From NCBI RefSeq assembly GCF_963678635.1, contig NC_087067.1, forward strand, positions 3,295,072 to 3,359,071: a stretch of 64,000 bases of DNA, read 5' to 3'. Both the position numbers and the translations under genes were made by a program. The notes beneath the pieces are model-generated. The model made no database searches. It had not been told where the DNA came from and was given only the letters and a program-made list of their open reading frames with translations. The DNA comes from Symsagittifera roscoffensis (Eukaryota > Xenacoelomorpha > Acoela > Convolutidae). Positions 52,274-63,594 of the stretch are shown piece after piece; the stretch's first letter is position 1; every line of letters begins with the position of its first letter.

Positions 52274-53483
52274 TCAGACTCTCGAAATTGGAAGGACGTT
52301 TTTTGTAACTTTACGGTCGGATATAATAAAAATATTGGATGGGCGTATACCCCAAACAAAATTTTCCAGGTTTACTTTCAAAGCGTTTGAGAATTGTAGA
52401 TCAAGTAAAACTGAAAAAATAGTAAGTTTTGTATGCAAGAAGTCATGAGCTGCCTGCTGGGTGTTCGTGAGATCGAAACACAATAAAGTGCTGCTGGTAG
52501 ATATCCAGAGTGATTCCCAGCCCGCATTGCAAAAAATCCAGCGCTGATTGTGTGTTGTAGAAGAGACGTTTATGATCTTTTGTACTAGTTTCTGTGATTG
52601 CTATTGGCAAACTGTTCCGTCTCAAAGTAATTTGTTCCAATCCAAACTTTTGATAATGAAAAGGAATTGTTCGTCTTGTTCCAAGAAAAGCATTATTGGT
52701 GTTTTTTGCTATTAAAATTTGTCTCACCGGTTCACGAGCAAAATTACCTTCCTGTTGACAGCTGCGCTGACCAGCTGTTGCAAGATATAATTTGGTAATT
52801 TCTTCTTGGTATGGATATTCGCAGGAATTTCGAGCAAAGTTGATTCAATGTCAGACAGCACATGGTCAGTCACAGTCAGTTTTCTGACATACAGGTTCGC
52901 TTCGAATCTCTGCAGCTTGTAATGCTTTGCAGCATCTTCAGATAAAATATGAAAGTCTTCATGAGAGTGTTTGTAGGAAAGTCTGAGGGTAACACCGCTC
53001 AACAAATGCTTGTCACAGGTGAATAAGTCAACTCCAGCAGGTCCATAGAACCACATTTCTCTCGATTCGTGAACAGTTGAGATGTGAAACCATCTGCGTC
53101 TATTGCAGCTGGATCGTTTTCAAAACGATATCCTTGACACTTGAGCCATGAGTCTTCGGCTCCTGTGCTGTTAGAAACTTCTGATCCAATAAAGCTGTTG
53201 TGCGCAAAATTACTATTGACATTTGAGATTTTGAGTGCATTAGCAGAGAGGGCACGGTCAGAGAAAAGGGAATACAGAGAGTTGTTTACAAGGAACCGTG
53301 AATCAGACACAGTAGGATCGGTGTTGTCGTATCTCAGATCAGCTCCATTTGCTTGCGTTACTTTGCATAGTATTTCCGAAGTGATTTTTGCAAGTCAACA
53401 AATTTGTTACGGCCACCGGTGATTTCAAACTCAAGCCTTGGTCCATAAGGTGAAAGGGGGTCCAGTTTTTTGATCGAAAGCAT
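52274..53483 (-). pseudogene. F54H12.2-like Polinton virion protein, broken
   Basis: Four overlapping minus-strand open segments (about 53483-53350, 53310-52999, 53056-52724, 52727-52443, then 52483-52274) cover about 400 codons. They match the F54H12.2-like family found beside integrase in many animal Polintons, with marker stretches such as SDSRFLVNNSLYSLFSD, FYGPAGVDLF, FEANLYVRKLTVTDH, NPFHYQKFGLE-like (here IPFHYQKFGLEQITL) and TQQAAHDFLHT. It is a structural (capsid-type) protein by context. At least four frame changes and internal stops make it non-functional. The last part abuts the border with unit B at 52141. Confidence 0.8.
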
Positions 53484-53601
53484 TCTCAAAAGCAATCAAA
53501 AGAGGTTGCTTTTCAAACAAATCCAAAGAGAAATAGGTGTTTGCCAAACACAAAATCCAATTTTGTGTTTGGCTTCATTGGGTAACAAATTAGCGATCTT
53601 T

Positions 53602-54008
53602 TCATGTTCGAGAAAAAATCTGTCCGTTTTCTCGCTGGTCTGCTTTTCTTCGAACGGTTGTTTTCCTTTTTCGAGCTACTACTGACCTTCTTCTTTGCAA
53701 TCCATTCCTCGGTGTCTTTCGACGACGCCTACCACCACCGAGTTGTTTTCTTGCAGTTTTTGTTAAAGTGTTCTTCAATGCTTGTTTAGGAGACTTCTTT
53801 TTCATAGCAACATCAATCAATTGAGGCGCTGCACTCATCAAATTTTCTCCGCCCATTTTTTGCAGCCGGTAGAATAACCCGCCGTGAAAACGGTATAGTA
53901 ACACGACCAATATCAGCAGCCAAATCCAATGCCAAATCCACTGCCGCGGTGTCGGTAGTGTCCACAGAAATGGGGAAAAGAAGCTCGCTTTGCATAATAT
54001 TGTTGCAT
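53602..54008 (-). pseudogene. pX/pVI-like minor capsid protein, frameshifted
   Basis: From ATG at 54008 the first frame gives an aromatic/Gly-rich start (HFCGHYRHRGSGFGIGFG) typical of adenovirus pX and Polinton minor capsid proteins, then a stop. A second frame continues with KMGGENLMSAAPQLIDVA and a very basic C terminus (GGGRRRRK, RKRKTTVRRK). Such proteins bind DNA or the inner capsid. It starts seven bases before the stop of the upstream gene. The frame change near 53900 breaks it. Confidence 0.65.
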
Positions 54009-54014
54009 TGGTTT

Positions 54015-54882
54015 TCAATCAAAGCGCCTGAACTTTAGAGTCAACACAAGTTTACCAGTTCCTGCAAAGGGCACTTGTCTTCCAGTTTCTGTACGCAAAT
54101 GTACGGATATTGTTTGTACAGATGAAGTGATAGTTTTTTGAAGTCTAAATTAGTGAAGTTTTTTCGATGATTAGGTTCAATGCTGCAGGCACTACCGTTT
54201 TTGATGAGTCTATCTGAATCAATGGTGCGCAGCAATGGGGCCTTTGCATCTCCAAGAGTTTGGTAATGAATATTTTCAAATTAGATGAAAATTAGAATTG
54301 TCCTACTGGAAAATTCATATGGTAAAGGAGATTCGTACAGTTCGTTTCCCTCATAAAATGCATCGAAGGAGGCTATCATTTTGTAACCAATGTGATATTC
54401 ACCGTTTTCGTCAAGTTTTGCATTAACGCCTAACAGACTGGGTGTTTGGGGCCTTGGGAATGAGATTCTTTCATTTGCATTCGTCCAAATGCTCATGCTA
54501 TTCGTGATTTCTTGAGGAGTTGCATCGAAAAGAATTTTGTGTTTGGTTTTGGTTTTATTTCATTGATCAATTGGTTTATAAAAGTGTACTCTCCTCATTT
54601 GATAAAAACTTTTTCTTCATAATCAGATCTAAAAGTTGTATTCCAATTACCAGCGTTGGATTTACTTGCTATTAATTCGGATGCTCTGAAACACGTTAAT
54701 TCTTGATCAATAACATTGTTTAATTTCGTTGGGAAAAGTAATTTGGGGAATGGAACTCTCCAATCTCCGTCTAAAGCAATTTTCTCTGTACAAAAATTTC
54801 TAAAAGTTACCAGAGTGTTGTCTGGGAAATATTTCATTGATGCTGTTGATATCAATTGTACAGAAAACTTATCATTGCCCAT
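54015..54882 (-). pseudogene. Conserved Polinton structural protein of unknown role, broken
   Basis: Begins at ATG 54882 (MGNDKFSVQL), overlapping the integrase end by 11 bases. The N-terminal part has SMKYFPDNTLVTF and LDGDWRVPFPKLLFP, a pattern common in Polinton proteins that follow integrase. The middle (54496-54281) is open in another frame. The C terminus contains VPFAGTGKLVLTLKF just before TGA at 54015-54017, also conserved in the family. About 290 codons. Several frameshifts disrupt it. I know the family as Polinton-associated but not its exact virion role. Confidence 0.65.
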
Positions 54883-55840
54883 CTTTGTCAAAATCTGCTT
54901 CGTTTCCAATCAAACTAAGTTGTTTTTCATAAAATTTTCCCTTGATTTCTTTTTTCTCTGCATCAATGAGACACTAGGAATGGCAACAAGGGATTACACT
55001 AGGAATGGCAACTAGTTCGAAAACTTTGTCTGTAAAAAATAGCTTGTAACCTTTTCTAAAAGGCAAGTCAGTTTTTGCAATTTGCACATGGTCACCAACG
55101 TAAAACTTTGGTTTTTATGCCAATTTTGTTGAACTGTTTGCAATTATCGATACTACAGCAGGCACATGCTTTCGCGTGACTTTGCCTGGAGCTAATTTTG
55201 TTACCCTATTCACACGTGAGTTTGTTGACTGAACCAAAAAACTGTAATTTTTTAATTTAAATGTATGTTCATTCAAACTCCAAGTACTTGTAGATAAAAA
55301 TTTTGAGCGATCGAATGTTCCGTTTGTCAAACGCTGATTTTTTTTCACTGTGAGTGTTGTATTTGACGATTTGTCATTTAGTGCATATTTTTGCGAACAA
55401 CTCTCCTTCAAACTCCGTGCCTTTGTCAACCCAAAACTTTTTTGGTTGTTTTGTTTTGATCAGTTTTTTGGAAACTTTGGCTATTTCTGAAGCATATTAA
55501 ATCTTCAGGTGTTCCACCCGTTAGTAACGAGATAGACAATCGACAGCAACTAACAAATATTGTACTACTTGGTAATATTTGGCCCATTTATCCACATATG
55601 CCAAGTCAAGAGACAGATTTTCGTTGATGTCGTTAACGATCACTTTCGGGCGAGGATATTTTTTACGAAACAATCTATACTTTAAATGTGATGATTCAGA
55701 TCGCAGAAAATTTTAAACTTTTTTTGGTGAGAGATGACTAGCAGTTGTTAAATTTTTTATGCTACCAAATGCAGCTGGACCTTTCGAGTAGAGTTATTTG
55801 AGTTTCTTTTCTTCACTGATAGTAAAATTTCTATTCTTTC
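54872..55840 (-). pseudogene. Polinton retroviral-like integrase, broken
   Basis: A frame reading through a few stops gives the integrase core: SLDLAYVDKWAKYYQ and YLLVAVDCLSRY (first Asp region), then FWVDKGTEFEGELF with the second Asp (near 55425). About 34 residues later the conserved SAF-x-x-R context has Lys where the catalytic Glu is expected. The C-terminal SH3-like part includes VGDHVQIAKTDLPFRKGY (near 55090-55040), followed by a small tandem repeat (GGAATGGCAAC twice near 54975-55010), and ends at 54872. The family is that of F54H12.3 of C. elegans. In-frame stops and the Lys substitution make it inactive. Confidence 0.8.
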
Positions 55841-56750
55841 ATTGACGTCGCAAACGATTCCTCACTACTTTCGTAATTTTTATCACCGTCGTCGTCATCT
55901 TTGGTGGGAGAAAAATCTTTTTTCCGGGTTTTTCTTTTGTCGAATTGCTTGGTTCTGGGTTTGAGAGCTATCAATCGAGTCTTCGTTGAGAAGGGTTTTG
56001 ATTTCTTTGATTCCTCATTTTTCGGACTGTCGGAGACAAAGGAAGAAGTTGAGGGTTTAGCTGCTTTGCTCTTAAGCGAGCGGAGAATCTTTTTGGCATA
56101 AGTGTTGGACACTAGTTTAGGATCAAGATTCAGCTCTTTCAAAATTTGTGGATAAAATATACTGTCAAGTTTTTTTTGTGTTTTTCTGCGTATTCTACAA
56201 AAAAGATTGAATTTTAACGTGTGTCGGCTTTCCTTGAATTAGAACATATCCGTCAACGTCTACATTCAAGGATTTACCTTTGAACAACTAATTTAGCACT
56301 ATGTTTGCCCTTTCCAATTTATTTGCTTCCAGTAGGTCTTGAATTGATTCCATAATCTTTTGAAACACTTCAGTTGTTTTTCAATTAATTTTTTCATCGA
56401 CTTTTTCTATTAGCTTTGAAGTTTTTTTTGCTGCAGAGACTTGTCTGATTCATCATTTTTTTCTGCTTCATTATCACCATCTCCACTGAATTTAGTAAGT
56501 GCAGACAGATTTCTTTTTGAAGACTTGGTACTACAATATTAGGGGTTAAAGGAAGATGAGATGTTGGGTTTATCGGTGGTGGAGAGTCACGGCTGGTATT
56601 TCGTTCTCGAAAATGCTCTATGTAATTCATTTGAGATGGTTTGTCATTGATTGATAGGTTATGAAGGATTTGAGATTATGATATAGTTTTTTCATCTGGA
56701 ATATATGTCTCGCGAATAATGAGGATAAACTCCTCAACATACATGCTCAT
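55831..56750 (-). pseudogene. Charged Polinton protein upstream of integrase, broken
   Basis: Starts at ATG 56750 (MSMYVEEFILIIRETYIPDEKT), soon meets a TAA, then continues with NYIEHFRERNTSRDSPPP and, in other frames, a Ser/Lys/Glu-rich tail ending near 55831. Position between ATPase and integrase, and the short conserved start, are typical of Polinton blocks; the function is unknown. The same early TAA is present in the tandem copy (near 61480), so the gene was already dead when the block duplicated. Confidence 0.55.
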
Positions 56751-56985
56751 GTTTTAGTTTTTCAAATAAATGTAACACGAATTTCCGATTGATTTAACCA
56801 GTGAAATATTGTTTGCCAATTTTTTTCGTTTTTTCTGCTGCTTAACTTGGGGTCAAAAATTTTCTCCAATGGTACTTTCTTTCTCTCGATGAAACTTTTG
56901 ATAGCTGGAACTTGCGGGAAAAAAAAAACATTTACGAAACAATCGCATGAAAATTGAATTTGAATCCGCTCTTGTCAAAATTGAT

Positions 56986-57653
56986 CTACAATGGTGACAA
57001 TTGAGCAATTGCTTCGATATACACAATCCTTTTTCTTTCATTTTCAAAAGATGTGATGACTGCTTTTGAGGATGGTAAAAAGAAAATGGTTCGCGATGGT
57101 GGAACTATTTTTGATAAATAACGAAAACATTCTGAAATTTTGGGATCCAATTCTATCAACAGATGACCGGAACCTACTGTCGTTGGCAACTGATAAGCAT
57201 GGCAGAGGAATTTAGCAGTATACAAATGTCTGCCTAAATATTCAATTTGTTGAATGTCTTGAGGTGATTTGAACAAAATGAAGTGAGTCGTAATCAAATT
57301 CATTGTACGTGGTTGTTTACTTTACTGAGATAAATTATACTTGACATAAATAACATGAATTTTTTTATGTCGGCCTGCTGTAGCTACTTTAACAAAATCT
57401 TTTTCATTAAAAACTTTTTCACAGGTATCATCAAAGACGATAATACAATCCCGTAAATTAATAACATTTTCAAAGCTAGATAATTGTATAAACTCAATAA
57501 CAATTTTGTGTTTAGAAACAAAGGAACTAAATTTAGGTTGATTGTGAAGATATAAAAGGAAATCTTTTTATACGATGAATAGAACCTGCCTCTGAGAAGC
57601 ATTTGAAAAATTAAATCAGTTTTGCCGGGTCCTGAAGGACCTGAAACGGCCAT
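56986..57653 (-). pseudogene. Packaging ATPase (FtsK/HerA type), copy 1
   Basis: ATG at 57653 opens with MAVSGPSGPGKTDLIFQML, whose GPSGPGKT is the Walker A loop. A frameshift near 57560 breaks this copy; the other frame carries the DCIIVFDDTCE Walker B. The segment 57303-56986 is the C-terminal part (ILFKSPQDIQQIEYLGR, HAYQLPTT, LLIELDPK). Polinton ATPases of this type drive genome packaging into capsids. Length about 220 codons, normal for the family. It lies upstream of the charged protein and integrase. Confidence 0.8.
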
Positions 57654-58026
57654 GAACAGTTTTGATCCAATTCATTGTTGCAATTTGGGATTTGGTAACA
57701 TGTAACCAAGTGTAGTAGATAGTATCGAAAACCAAACGACAGTCTTGTCACAACTTAGGTTTAAAAAACAATTTTGAATTAGATAAAGTTAACAAAATAA
57801 TAAAAAAAGTCTTGTAAGAAAAAGCCAACTTCTGCAGACGGAAGAGAAACAGAATAACAAAATCTCGAGGATCTGTTTAAAAACGGTTAAGACAAATTTT
57901 TGGTTTTCTTTCTCTGGGTTAACATGACATGCACTCAACGTTCCAATAAAATGAAACAACCTTCATTTGATTGCTTTAAGAAATAAAAAAACGCAATACC
58001 TGTCACGTGACCTAGATAACAACTTT

Positions 58027-58290
58027 TTATTGGACAAGGTCAAACTTCTGTGTAACCAGGTCCGGTTTTATTTTTTCTTGCAAATATCCTGCTGCGTCAT
58101 GCAATATAGCTTGTAATCTGTAAAATTTGATTTGTTTTAAGTTTTTGTCGAGTGACAAATTGTCTAATTCAATCAAACCACCATTCGGTATGTTTTTCAA
58201 AACAAAATCCAATTTAGTATCGACATCAATATCACGAAAACAGCTAAAAAACACTGAATTCAGACTGCTTTGTTTAGATACTGGATTTTT
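58027..58290 (-). pseudogene. Small conserved protein with PNGGLI motif, copy 1
   Basis: 75 codons from ATG 58254, with related residues upstream to about 58290 (SEFSVFFSCF). It has PNGGLIELDNLSLDK followed by KFYRLQAILHDAAGYL. The relic at 8982-9236 and 19978-20232 has the same motif order. Function unknown; its position upstream of the ATPase suggests a Polinton gene. A copy is at about 62820-63060, with the start region altered. Confidence 0.45.
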
Positions 58291-58424
58291 ATCTCGTTAA
58301 AATTTTCATTATTTAATTTCAAATTTCTTGTTTACCAAATTTAGCATAACAAAAAAGGTAGAATGAAAAGTATCAATTAAAATATAACATTCTCTTCAAC
58401 AATAAATTTCTCAAAAAAAATCAT

Positions 58425-58800
58425 TATTTACATCAACTTTCCATAATCACTTGTCAAAATGTCCATTTTTTCTACAAAAAGCGGCAGAATTGAGTCCATT
58501 AATTAAACTTTTAAATCTTTCCACTGTTTCTCTATTCATCTCATCTGTTTGAACATGTCGATTTCCGTGTGTTTCTTTGAGTTTCCTGCGGATTTCTTGC
58601 GGATTTGTTTGACGTCGATAATGGAGCTGCTGTAATTGTATTATAAGTTCGTTTCTGATCGCCCAACTGCAGGAGTTTCTTGCTGATGTTTTGGTTTGTT
58701 GAAGTTTGTTTGTTTTTGATGTTGCAGAAAGCAACAAAATTTTCGGTAAAGGTTTCTGAATTGAATTGAAACCTAACAAATTGAAAATGGCTGCAACAGG
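58425..58800 (-). pseudogene. Unrecognised Polinton-block ORF
   Basis: About 115 codons open on the minus strand, Lys/Thr/Asn-rich, with a basic middle (LHYRRQTNPQEIRRKLKET). Its C-terminal half is also present in the tandem copy (63230-63420), where the N-terminal half is deleted. I do not recognise the family. The overlapping plus-strand frame 58814-59050 and its minus-strand shadow upstream are likewise unassigned. Confidence 0.35.
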
Positions 58801-59207
58801 TTGTGATGACTAAGTGAGATCTAGTTTAAGCTTTTCAACTAAATCACCGTTTCCTTTGCTATCTTTAGGAGGAAAAACTAAATATTTTAAGCAACTTAAA
58901 ACGCGAGGAACACCGAAATGTTCTTGGGACGGAAAAATTGGTTCAGATGTTCCTCTGAATCGACCTGAATATATGAATGGTAATGGGATTTTTTTCATTT
59001 CCCTTGAAAAGGGGCAATACTCAGATTTGAATTGGCTTCCTAAAGCTTAATTTTTGAAAGTAGATAAATAAGGAAGTTTTTAAATTATAACAAATCTGAA
59101 GTTTGGTTGAAATTTTTTAAAATGATTAGGTAACACATCTTCAAACATAGTTTTTGCCAAATTGTGAAGAAATTTTAAATCGAGTCGCAATTAAATTCGT
59201 TTTTTTT

Positions 59208-59546
59208 TTAGAAAAGTTGAGATTTCCTGGCCCATTTACGGTTAGACTGTGGGTTGCCTTTGCTTTCAACACTATCAGACATTTCACTCATTTGCGTTGG
59301 GATTCTTTTTCCCATTTTATTTAATTTTGAAAGCTCTTCGCTGGTTAAGGAAATTTTTTGTACACATTCGAATTCAGCATCCTCAGTAATTTTTTTGAAA
59401 TGTTTCAAGAATACATAGGTACCAGTTTGGTAATACGTTTTTTATGTGGCACGCACTAATCTTTTACTGTATTCCGAAATATCGAAGTGGCAATCGCCAA
59501 ACTCTCTATCTGCAGTTGCTGTGGTGTTTGTTTTCGTTTTATTCAT
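59208..59546 (-). pseudogene. Small unrecognised Polinton-block protein, copy 1
   Basis: 112 codons from ATG 59546, with DREFGDCHFDISEYSKRL near the start and ISLTSEELSKL later. One in-frame TAA near 59442 corresponds to a GAA codon in copy 2, so copy 1 has a private nonsense change. A vague similarity to PC4-like transcription factors was considered but is too weak to use. Confidence 0.4.
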
Positions 59547-60057
59547 TGTAACGAGTAAAAATCCCAATTAGTTTGATTTCAAAATTGAATAGTATGGAAC
59601 TGTTTGAATTGATTTAATAGGATTTAAAAAACTGCTGTGTATATTTCAACATAAGCACACATGTACTTTATAACGCAAAAATTTTCGATTGCAATTTGGT
59701 TCAATTGGATTAGTATTTAAAGCATTGCAATTGATAAGTAATTTAATGGCCATCATAGATCACAATGCTCAACGGTACTGTTTCAAACTAGCCTTTTGTT
59801 TGAAAGCAAATTAGATACAAATAAAACACCGTGCAATGAAACATAAATAAATTACCCACTCAACCTTCGTAACTGATCAGAAACTGCATATGAGGTTTGA
59901 ATATTTCTGATTTTAGACGACCAATCCCTTGCTTTATTATTGCCGGGTTTTACAATGACGGAAAACCATTTTTTGAAACAATTTATTGTAACTTTGTTGC
60001 GATAATCAACAAAAAATTGTTTCAATTCTGAGGAGTGGACTTGTACAAATCACATCA
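59547..60057. other. Non-coding AT-rich stretch of the Polinton block
   Basis: No ORF and no recognisable signal. It is matched at 63595-64000 in copy 2 with only small differences, so it belongs to the duplicated block. Confidence 0.5.
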
Positions 60058-60510
60058 TGGAGCCTAACGTTTTTTACATTTATTCAGTGAAATTTTACTT
60101 GAAGATGTCAAAGGAAGACGGAGAACTCAATATGACATATTTCAATTAACTTACTAAATCTGGAAGATATACAGATCCTGACGAGTCTCTTGATCTTCAG
60201 ATTGACATTTCAACTTTATCAAAATCATTATAAATGTTTTGTATAAGTACGATTGTGATGTTACTCCGATGTGTGAAAACCTGTTACAAAATTTGTAGAA
60301 ACTGAACTTTTCGACCGTCTATGGGGAATGGAACAGATTGAGTCACCATTATTAACTACCCCGAAAGCTGATCCTTCTCCTACAGTGTCACCATGGCTTG
60401 ATGAACCAGGTTGTTCAACTCCAACGCGCACCCCTGTAGCGACAATGAGTAATCACTCGGAAAACTTCACTCCTTCTCTTTGTCTTGCGCCAGAGAAAGG
60501 CGAAAGCTAA
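60058..60510 (+). pseudogene. Plus-strand ORF relic of the Polinton block
   Basis: Opens at ATG 60058 (MEPNVFYIYSVKFYLKMSKEDGE), meets stops, and is open again at 60328-60510, with a Pro/Ser/Thr-rich C terminus. It is opposite in strand to the other block genes. No family is recognised; the coding-like composition in one strand and partial frame continuity suggest a dead gene. Confidence 0.35.
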
Positions 60511-60944
60511 TAACACTAAAAACTTCAGGAGCTTATAGATCTTATGTAACTTCGAATCTGAGATTAAGATTATTTGACTTTCATTAATTGAATTTGTATA
60601 TATAATTAAGTTTGAAATTGAGAGTGAGTTTTAATAGCTTTCATTTGGTTTTATTGTGCACAAACAATTTCCTAATAAAAATTTATTGCCTCCTAATGCT
60701 TCATTCGTCCTGTTGCTAGGCAAAGGAGAGCGTAATGAAACATTTGTAAGCGGTTGTTGGACATTTTGTTAATTAAATTACAAAGAAAACCTAAAAATTC
60801 CAAATCTCGGCAAAAGGTCTGAAAATGTATCTCTTGAACTTGAAGTCCTATAGTTTTCGAACTTCTGTACAAAATGGATACACTGGTTGAGAGAATTATT
60901 TTGATAGCTCTCGCGACTATGTTCAGACAGTCCATTGAAGAGAT
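60511..60944. other. AT-rich end of tandem unit 1
   Basis: Contains an 87-codon minus-strand frame (60956-60693) without recognisable similarity. The next base block begins copy 2 of the Polinton segment (CAGTCAAGTTTTTGTGTG near 60950, equal to 56165). Confidence 0.4.
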
Positions 60945-60989
60945 ACATACAGTCAAGTTTTTGTGTGTTTTTCTGCGTATCCTACAAAA

Positions 60990-61545
60990 AAGATTGAATT
61001 TTAACGTGTGTCGGCTTTCCTTGAATTAGAACATATCCGTCAACGTCTACATTCAAAGATTTACTTCTGAACAACTAATTTAGCACTATGTTTGCCCTTT
61101 CCAATTTATTTGCTTCCAGTAGGTCTTGAATTGATTCCATAATCTTTTGAAACACTTCAGTTGTTTTTCAATTAATTTTTTCATCAACTTTTTCTATTAG
61201 CTTTGAAGCTTTTTTTGCTGCAGAGACTTGTCTGATTCATCATTTTTTTCTGCTTCATTATCACCATCTCCACTGAATTTAGTAAGTGCAGACAGATTTC
61301 TTTTTGAAGACTTGGTACTACAATATTAGGGGTTAAAGGAAGATGAGATGTTGGGTTTATCGGTGGTGGAGAGTCACGGCTGGTATTTCGTTCTCGAAAT
61401 TGCTCTATGTAATTCATTTGAGATGGTTTGTCATTGATTGATAGGTTATGAAGGATTTCAGATTATGATATAGTTTTTTCATCTGGAATATATGTCTCGC
61501 GAATAATGAGGATAAACTCCTCAACATACATGCTCATGTTTTAGT
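60990..61545 (-). pseudogene. Charged Polinton protein, copy 2
   Basis: Equivalent of 56200-56750. The open part 61417-61184 carries NYIEQFRERNTSRDSPPP. The early TAA of copy 1 is shared. The C-terminal Ser/Lys-rich portion lies outside the duplicated segment and is missing. Confidence 0.5.
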
Positions 61546-61774
61546 TTTTCAAATAAATGTAACACGAATTTCCGATTGATTTAACTAGTGAAATATTGTT
61601 TGCCAAATTTTTTCGTATTTTCTGCTGCTTAACTTGGGGTCAATATTTTTCTCCAATGGTACTTTCTTTCTCTCGATGAAACTTTTGATAGCTGGAACTT
61701 GCGCAAAAAAAACATTTACGAAACAATCGCATGAAAATTCAATAAAAATTGAGTCAGCTCATGTCAAAATTGAT

Positions 61775-62444
61775 CTACAAAGGTGACAATTGAGCAATTG
61801 CTTCAATATACACAAACCTTTTTCTTTCATTTTCAAAAGATGTGTGGACTGCTTTTGTGGATGGTAAAAAGAAAATGGTTCGCGAAAGTGGAACTATTTT
61901 TGATGAATAACGAAAATATTCTGAAATTTTGGGATCCAATTCTATCAACAGATGATCGGAGCCTACTGTCGTTGGCAACTGATAAGCATGGCGGAGGAAT
62001 TTAACAGTATACAAATGTCTGCCTAAATATTCAATTTGTTGAATGTCTTGAAGTGATTTGAACAAAATTAAGTGAGTCGTAATCAAATTCATTGTACGTG
62101 GTTGTTTACTTTGCTGAGATAAAATATGCTTGACATAAATAACATGAATTTTTTTTATTTCGGCCTGCTGAAGCTACTTTAACAAAATTTTTTTCATTGA
62201 AAACTTTTTCACAGGTATCATCAAAGACGATCATACAATCCCGTAAGTTAATAACAATTTCAAAGCTAGATAATTGTATAAATTCAATAACAATTTTGTG
62301 TTTAGAAACAAAGGAACTAAATTTAGGTTGATTGTGAAGATATAAAAAGGAAATCTTTTTATACGATGAATAGAACCTGCCTCTGAGAAGCATTTGAAAA
62401 ATTAAATCAGTTTTGCCGGGTCCTGAAGGACCTGAAACGGCCAT
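61775..62444 (-). pseudogene. Packaging ATPase (FtsK/HerA type), copy 2
   Basis: Better preserved than copy 1: from ATG 62444 one frame carries Walker A (GPSGPGKT) and Walker B (DCMIVFDDTCE) over 112 codons to 62106. A frame change follows, and the C-terminal part is open at 62092-61775 (ILFKSLQDIQQIEYLGR, LLIELDPK). Because copy 1 is shifted before Walker B while copy 2 is not, that break happened after the duplication. Confidence 0.8.
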
Positions 62445-62819
62445 GAACAGTTTTGATCCAATTCATTGTTACAATTTGGGATTTGGTAACATGTAACCAA
62501 GTGTACTAGATAGTATCGAAAGCCAAACGACAGTCTTGTCACAACTTAGGTTTAAAAAACTTTTTTGAATTAGATAAAGTTAACAAAATCAAAATAAAAA
62601 AGTCTTGTAAGAAAAAGCCAACTTCTGCAGACGGAAGAGAAACAGAATGACAAAATCTCGAGGATCTGTTTAAAAACGGTTAAGACAAATTTTTGGTTTT
62701 CTTTCTCTGGGTTAACATGACTTGCACTCAACATTCCAACAAATGAAACAACCTTGATTTGATTGCTTTAAGAAATAAAAAAACGCAATACCTGTCACGT
62801 GACCTAGATAACAACTTTT

Positions 62820-63060
62820 TATTGGACAAGGTCAAACTTCTGTGTAACCAGGTCCGGTTTTATTTTTCTTGCAAATATCCTGCTGCGTCATGCAATATAG
62901 CTTGTAATCTATAAAATTTGATTTGTTTTAAGTGTTTGTCGAGTGACGAATTGTCTAATTCAATCAAACCACCATTCCGTCTGTTTTTCAAAACAAAATC
63001 CAATTTAGTATCGACATCAATATCACAAAAACAGCTAAAAGCACTGAATTCAGACTGCTT
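62820..63060 (-). pseudogene. Small conserved GGLI-type protein, copy 2
   Basis: Equivalent of 58027-58290. Near 62970 the GGLI motif region differs by a substitution (the PN codon region is altered), and a two-base change near the start shifts the frame. No intact ORF remains. Confidence 0.4.
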
Positions 63061-63330
63061 TGTTTAGATACTGGATTTTTGTCTCGTTAAAAATTTCATT
63101 AATTAATTTCAAATTTCTTGTTTACCAAATTTAGCATAACGAAAAAACTAGAATGAAAAGTATCAATTAAAGTTTAACATTCTCTTCAACAATCAATTTC
63201 TCAAAAAAATCATTATTTAAATCAATTTTCCATATCCACTTGTCAAAATGTCCATTTTTTCTACAAAAAAGCGGCAGAATTGAGTTCATTAATTAAACTT
63301 TTAAATCTTTCCACTGTTTCTCTATTCATC

Positions 63331-63594
63331 TTATCTGTTTGAACATGTCGGCTTTCCGTGTGTTTCTTTGAGTTTCCTGCGGATTTCTTGCGGATTTGTT
63401 TGACGTCGATAATGGAGCTGGTGTAATTGCATTATAATTTTTTTGAAATGTTTCAAGAATACATAGGTACCAGTTTGGTAGTACGTTTTTTCTGTGGCAC
63501 GCACTAATCTTTTACTGTATTCCGAAATATCGAAATGGCAATCGCCAAACTCTCTATCTGCAATTGCTGTGGTGTTTGTTTTCGTTTTATTCAT
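63331..63594 (-). pseudogene. Deletion fusion of two Polinton-block ORFs
   Basis: From ATG 63594 the frame follows the 59546 gene (DREFGDCHFDISEYSKRL, with GAA instead of the TAA of copy 1) for about 50 codons. It then crosses the 750-bp deletion at about 63440 and continues as the basic middle of the 58447-58800 ORF (LHYRRQTNPQEIRRKLKET). The fusion is in frame by chance and ends soon after. Confidence 0.5.

Larger units (their letters stand above)
52141..60944 (-). mobile_element. Decayed Polinton/Maverick element
   Basis: Minus-strand gene remnants in order: packaging ATPase, a charged protein, retroviral-type integrase, a conserved structural protein, a pX/pVI-like minor capsid protein and an F54H12.2-like virion protein. 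This set is characteristic of Polintons/adintoviruses. No protein-primed DNA polymerase B or cysteine protease is recognised, and no terminal inverted repeats are found, so the element is incomplete. All genes have frameshifts or stops. The part 56158-60944 is duplicated in tandem at 60945 onward. Confidence 0.85.

Noticed and set aside
58814-59050. Plus-strand 78-codon ORF in the Polinton block
   Set aside because: The opposite strand is open over the same stretch, and neither reading resembles a known protein; the segment is missing in copy 2.
59208-59546. PC4-like transcription cofactor
   Set aside because: Only a loose similarity around the C-terminal Leu-Thr/Ser-x-Glu-Glu stretch; not enough to name it.
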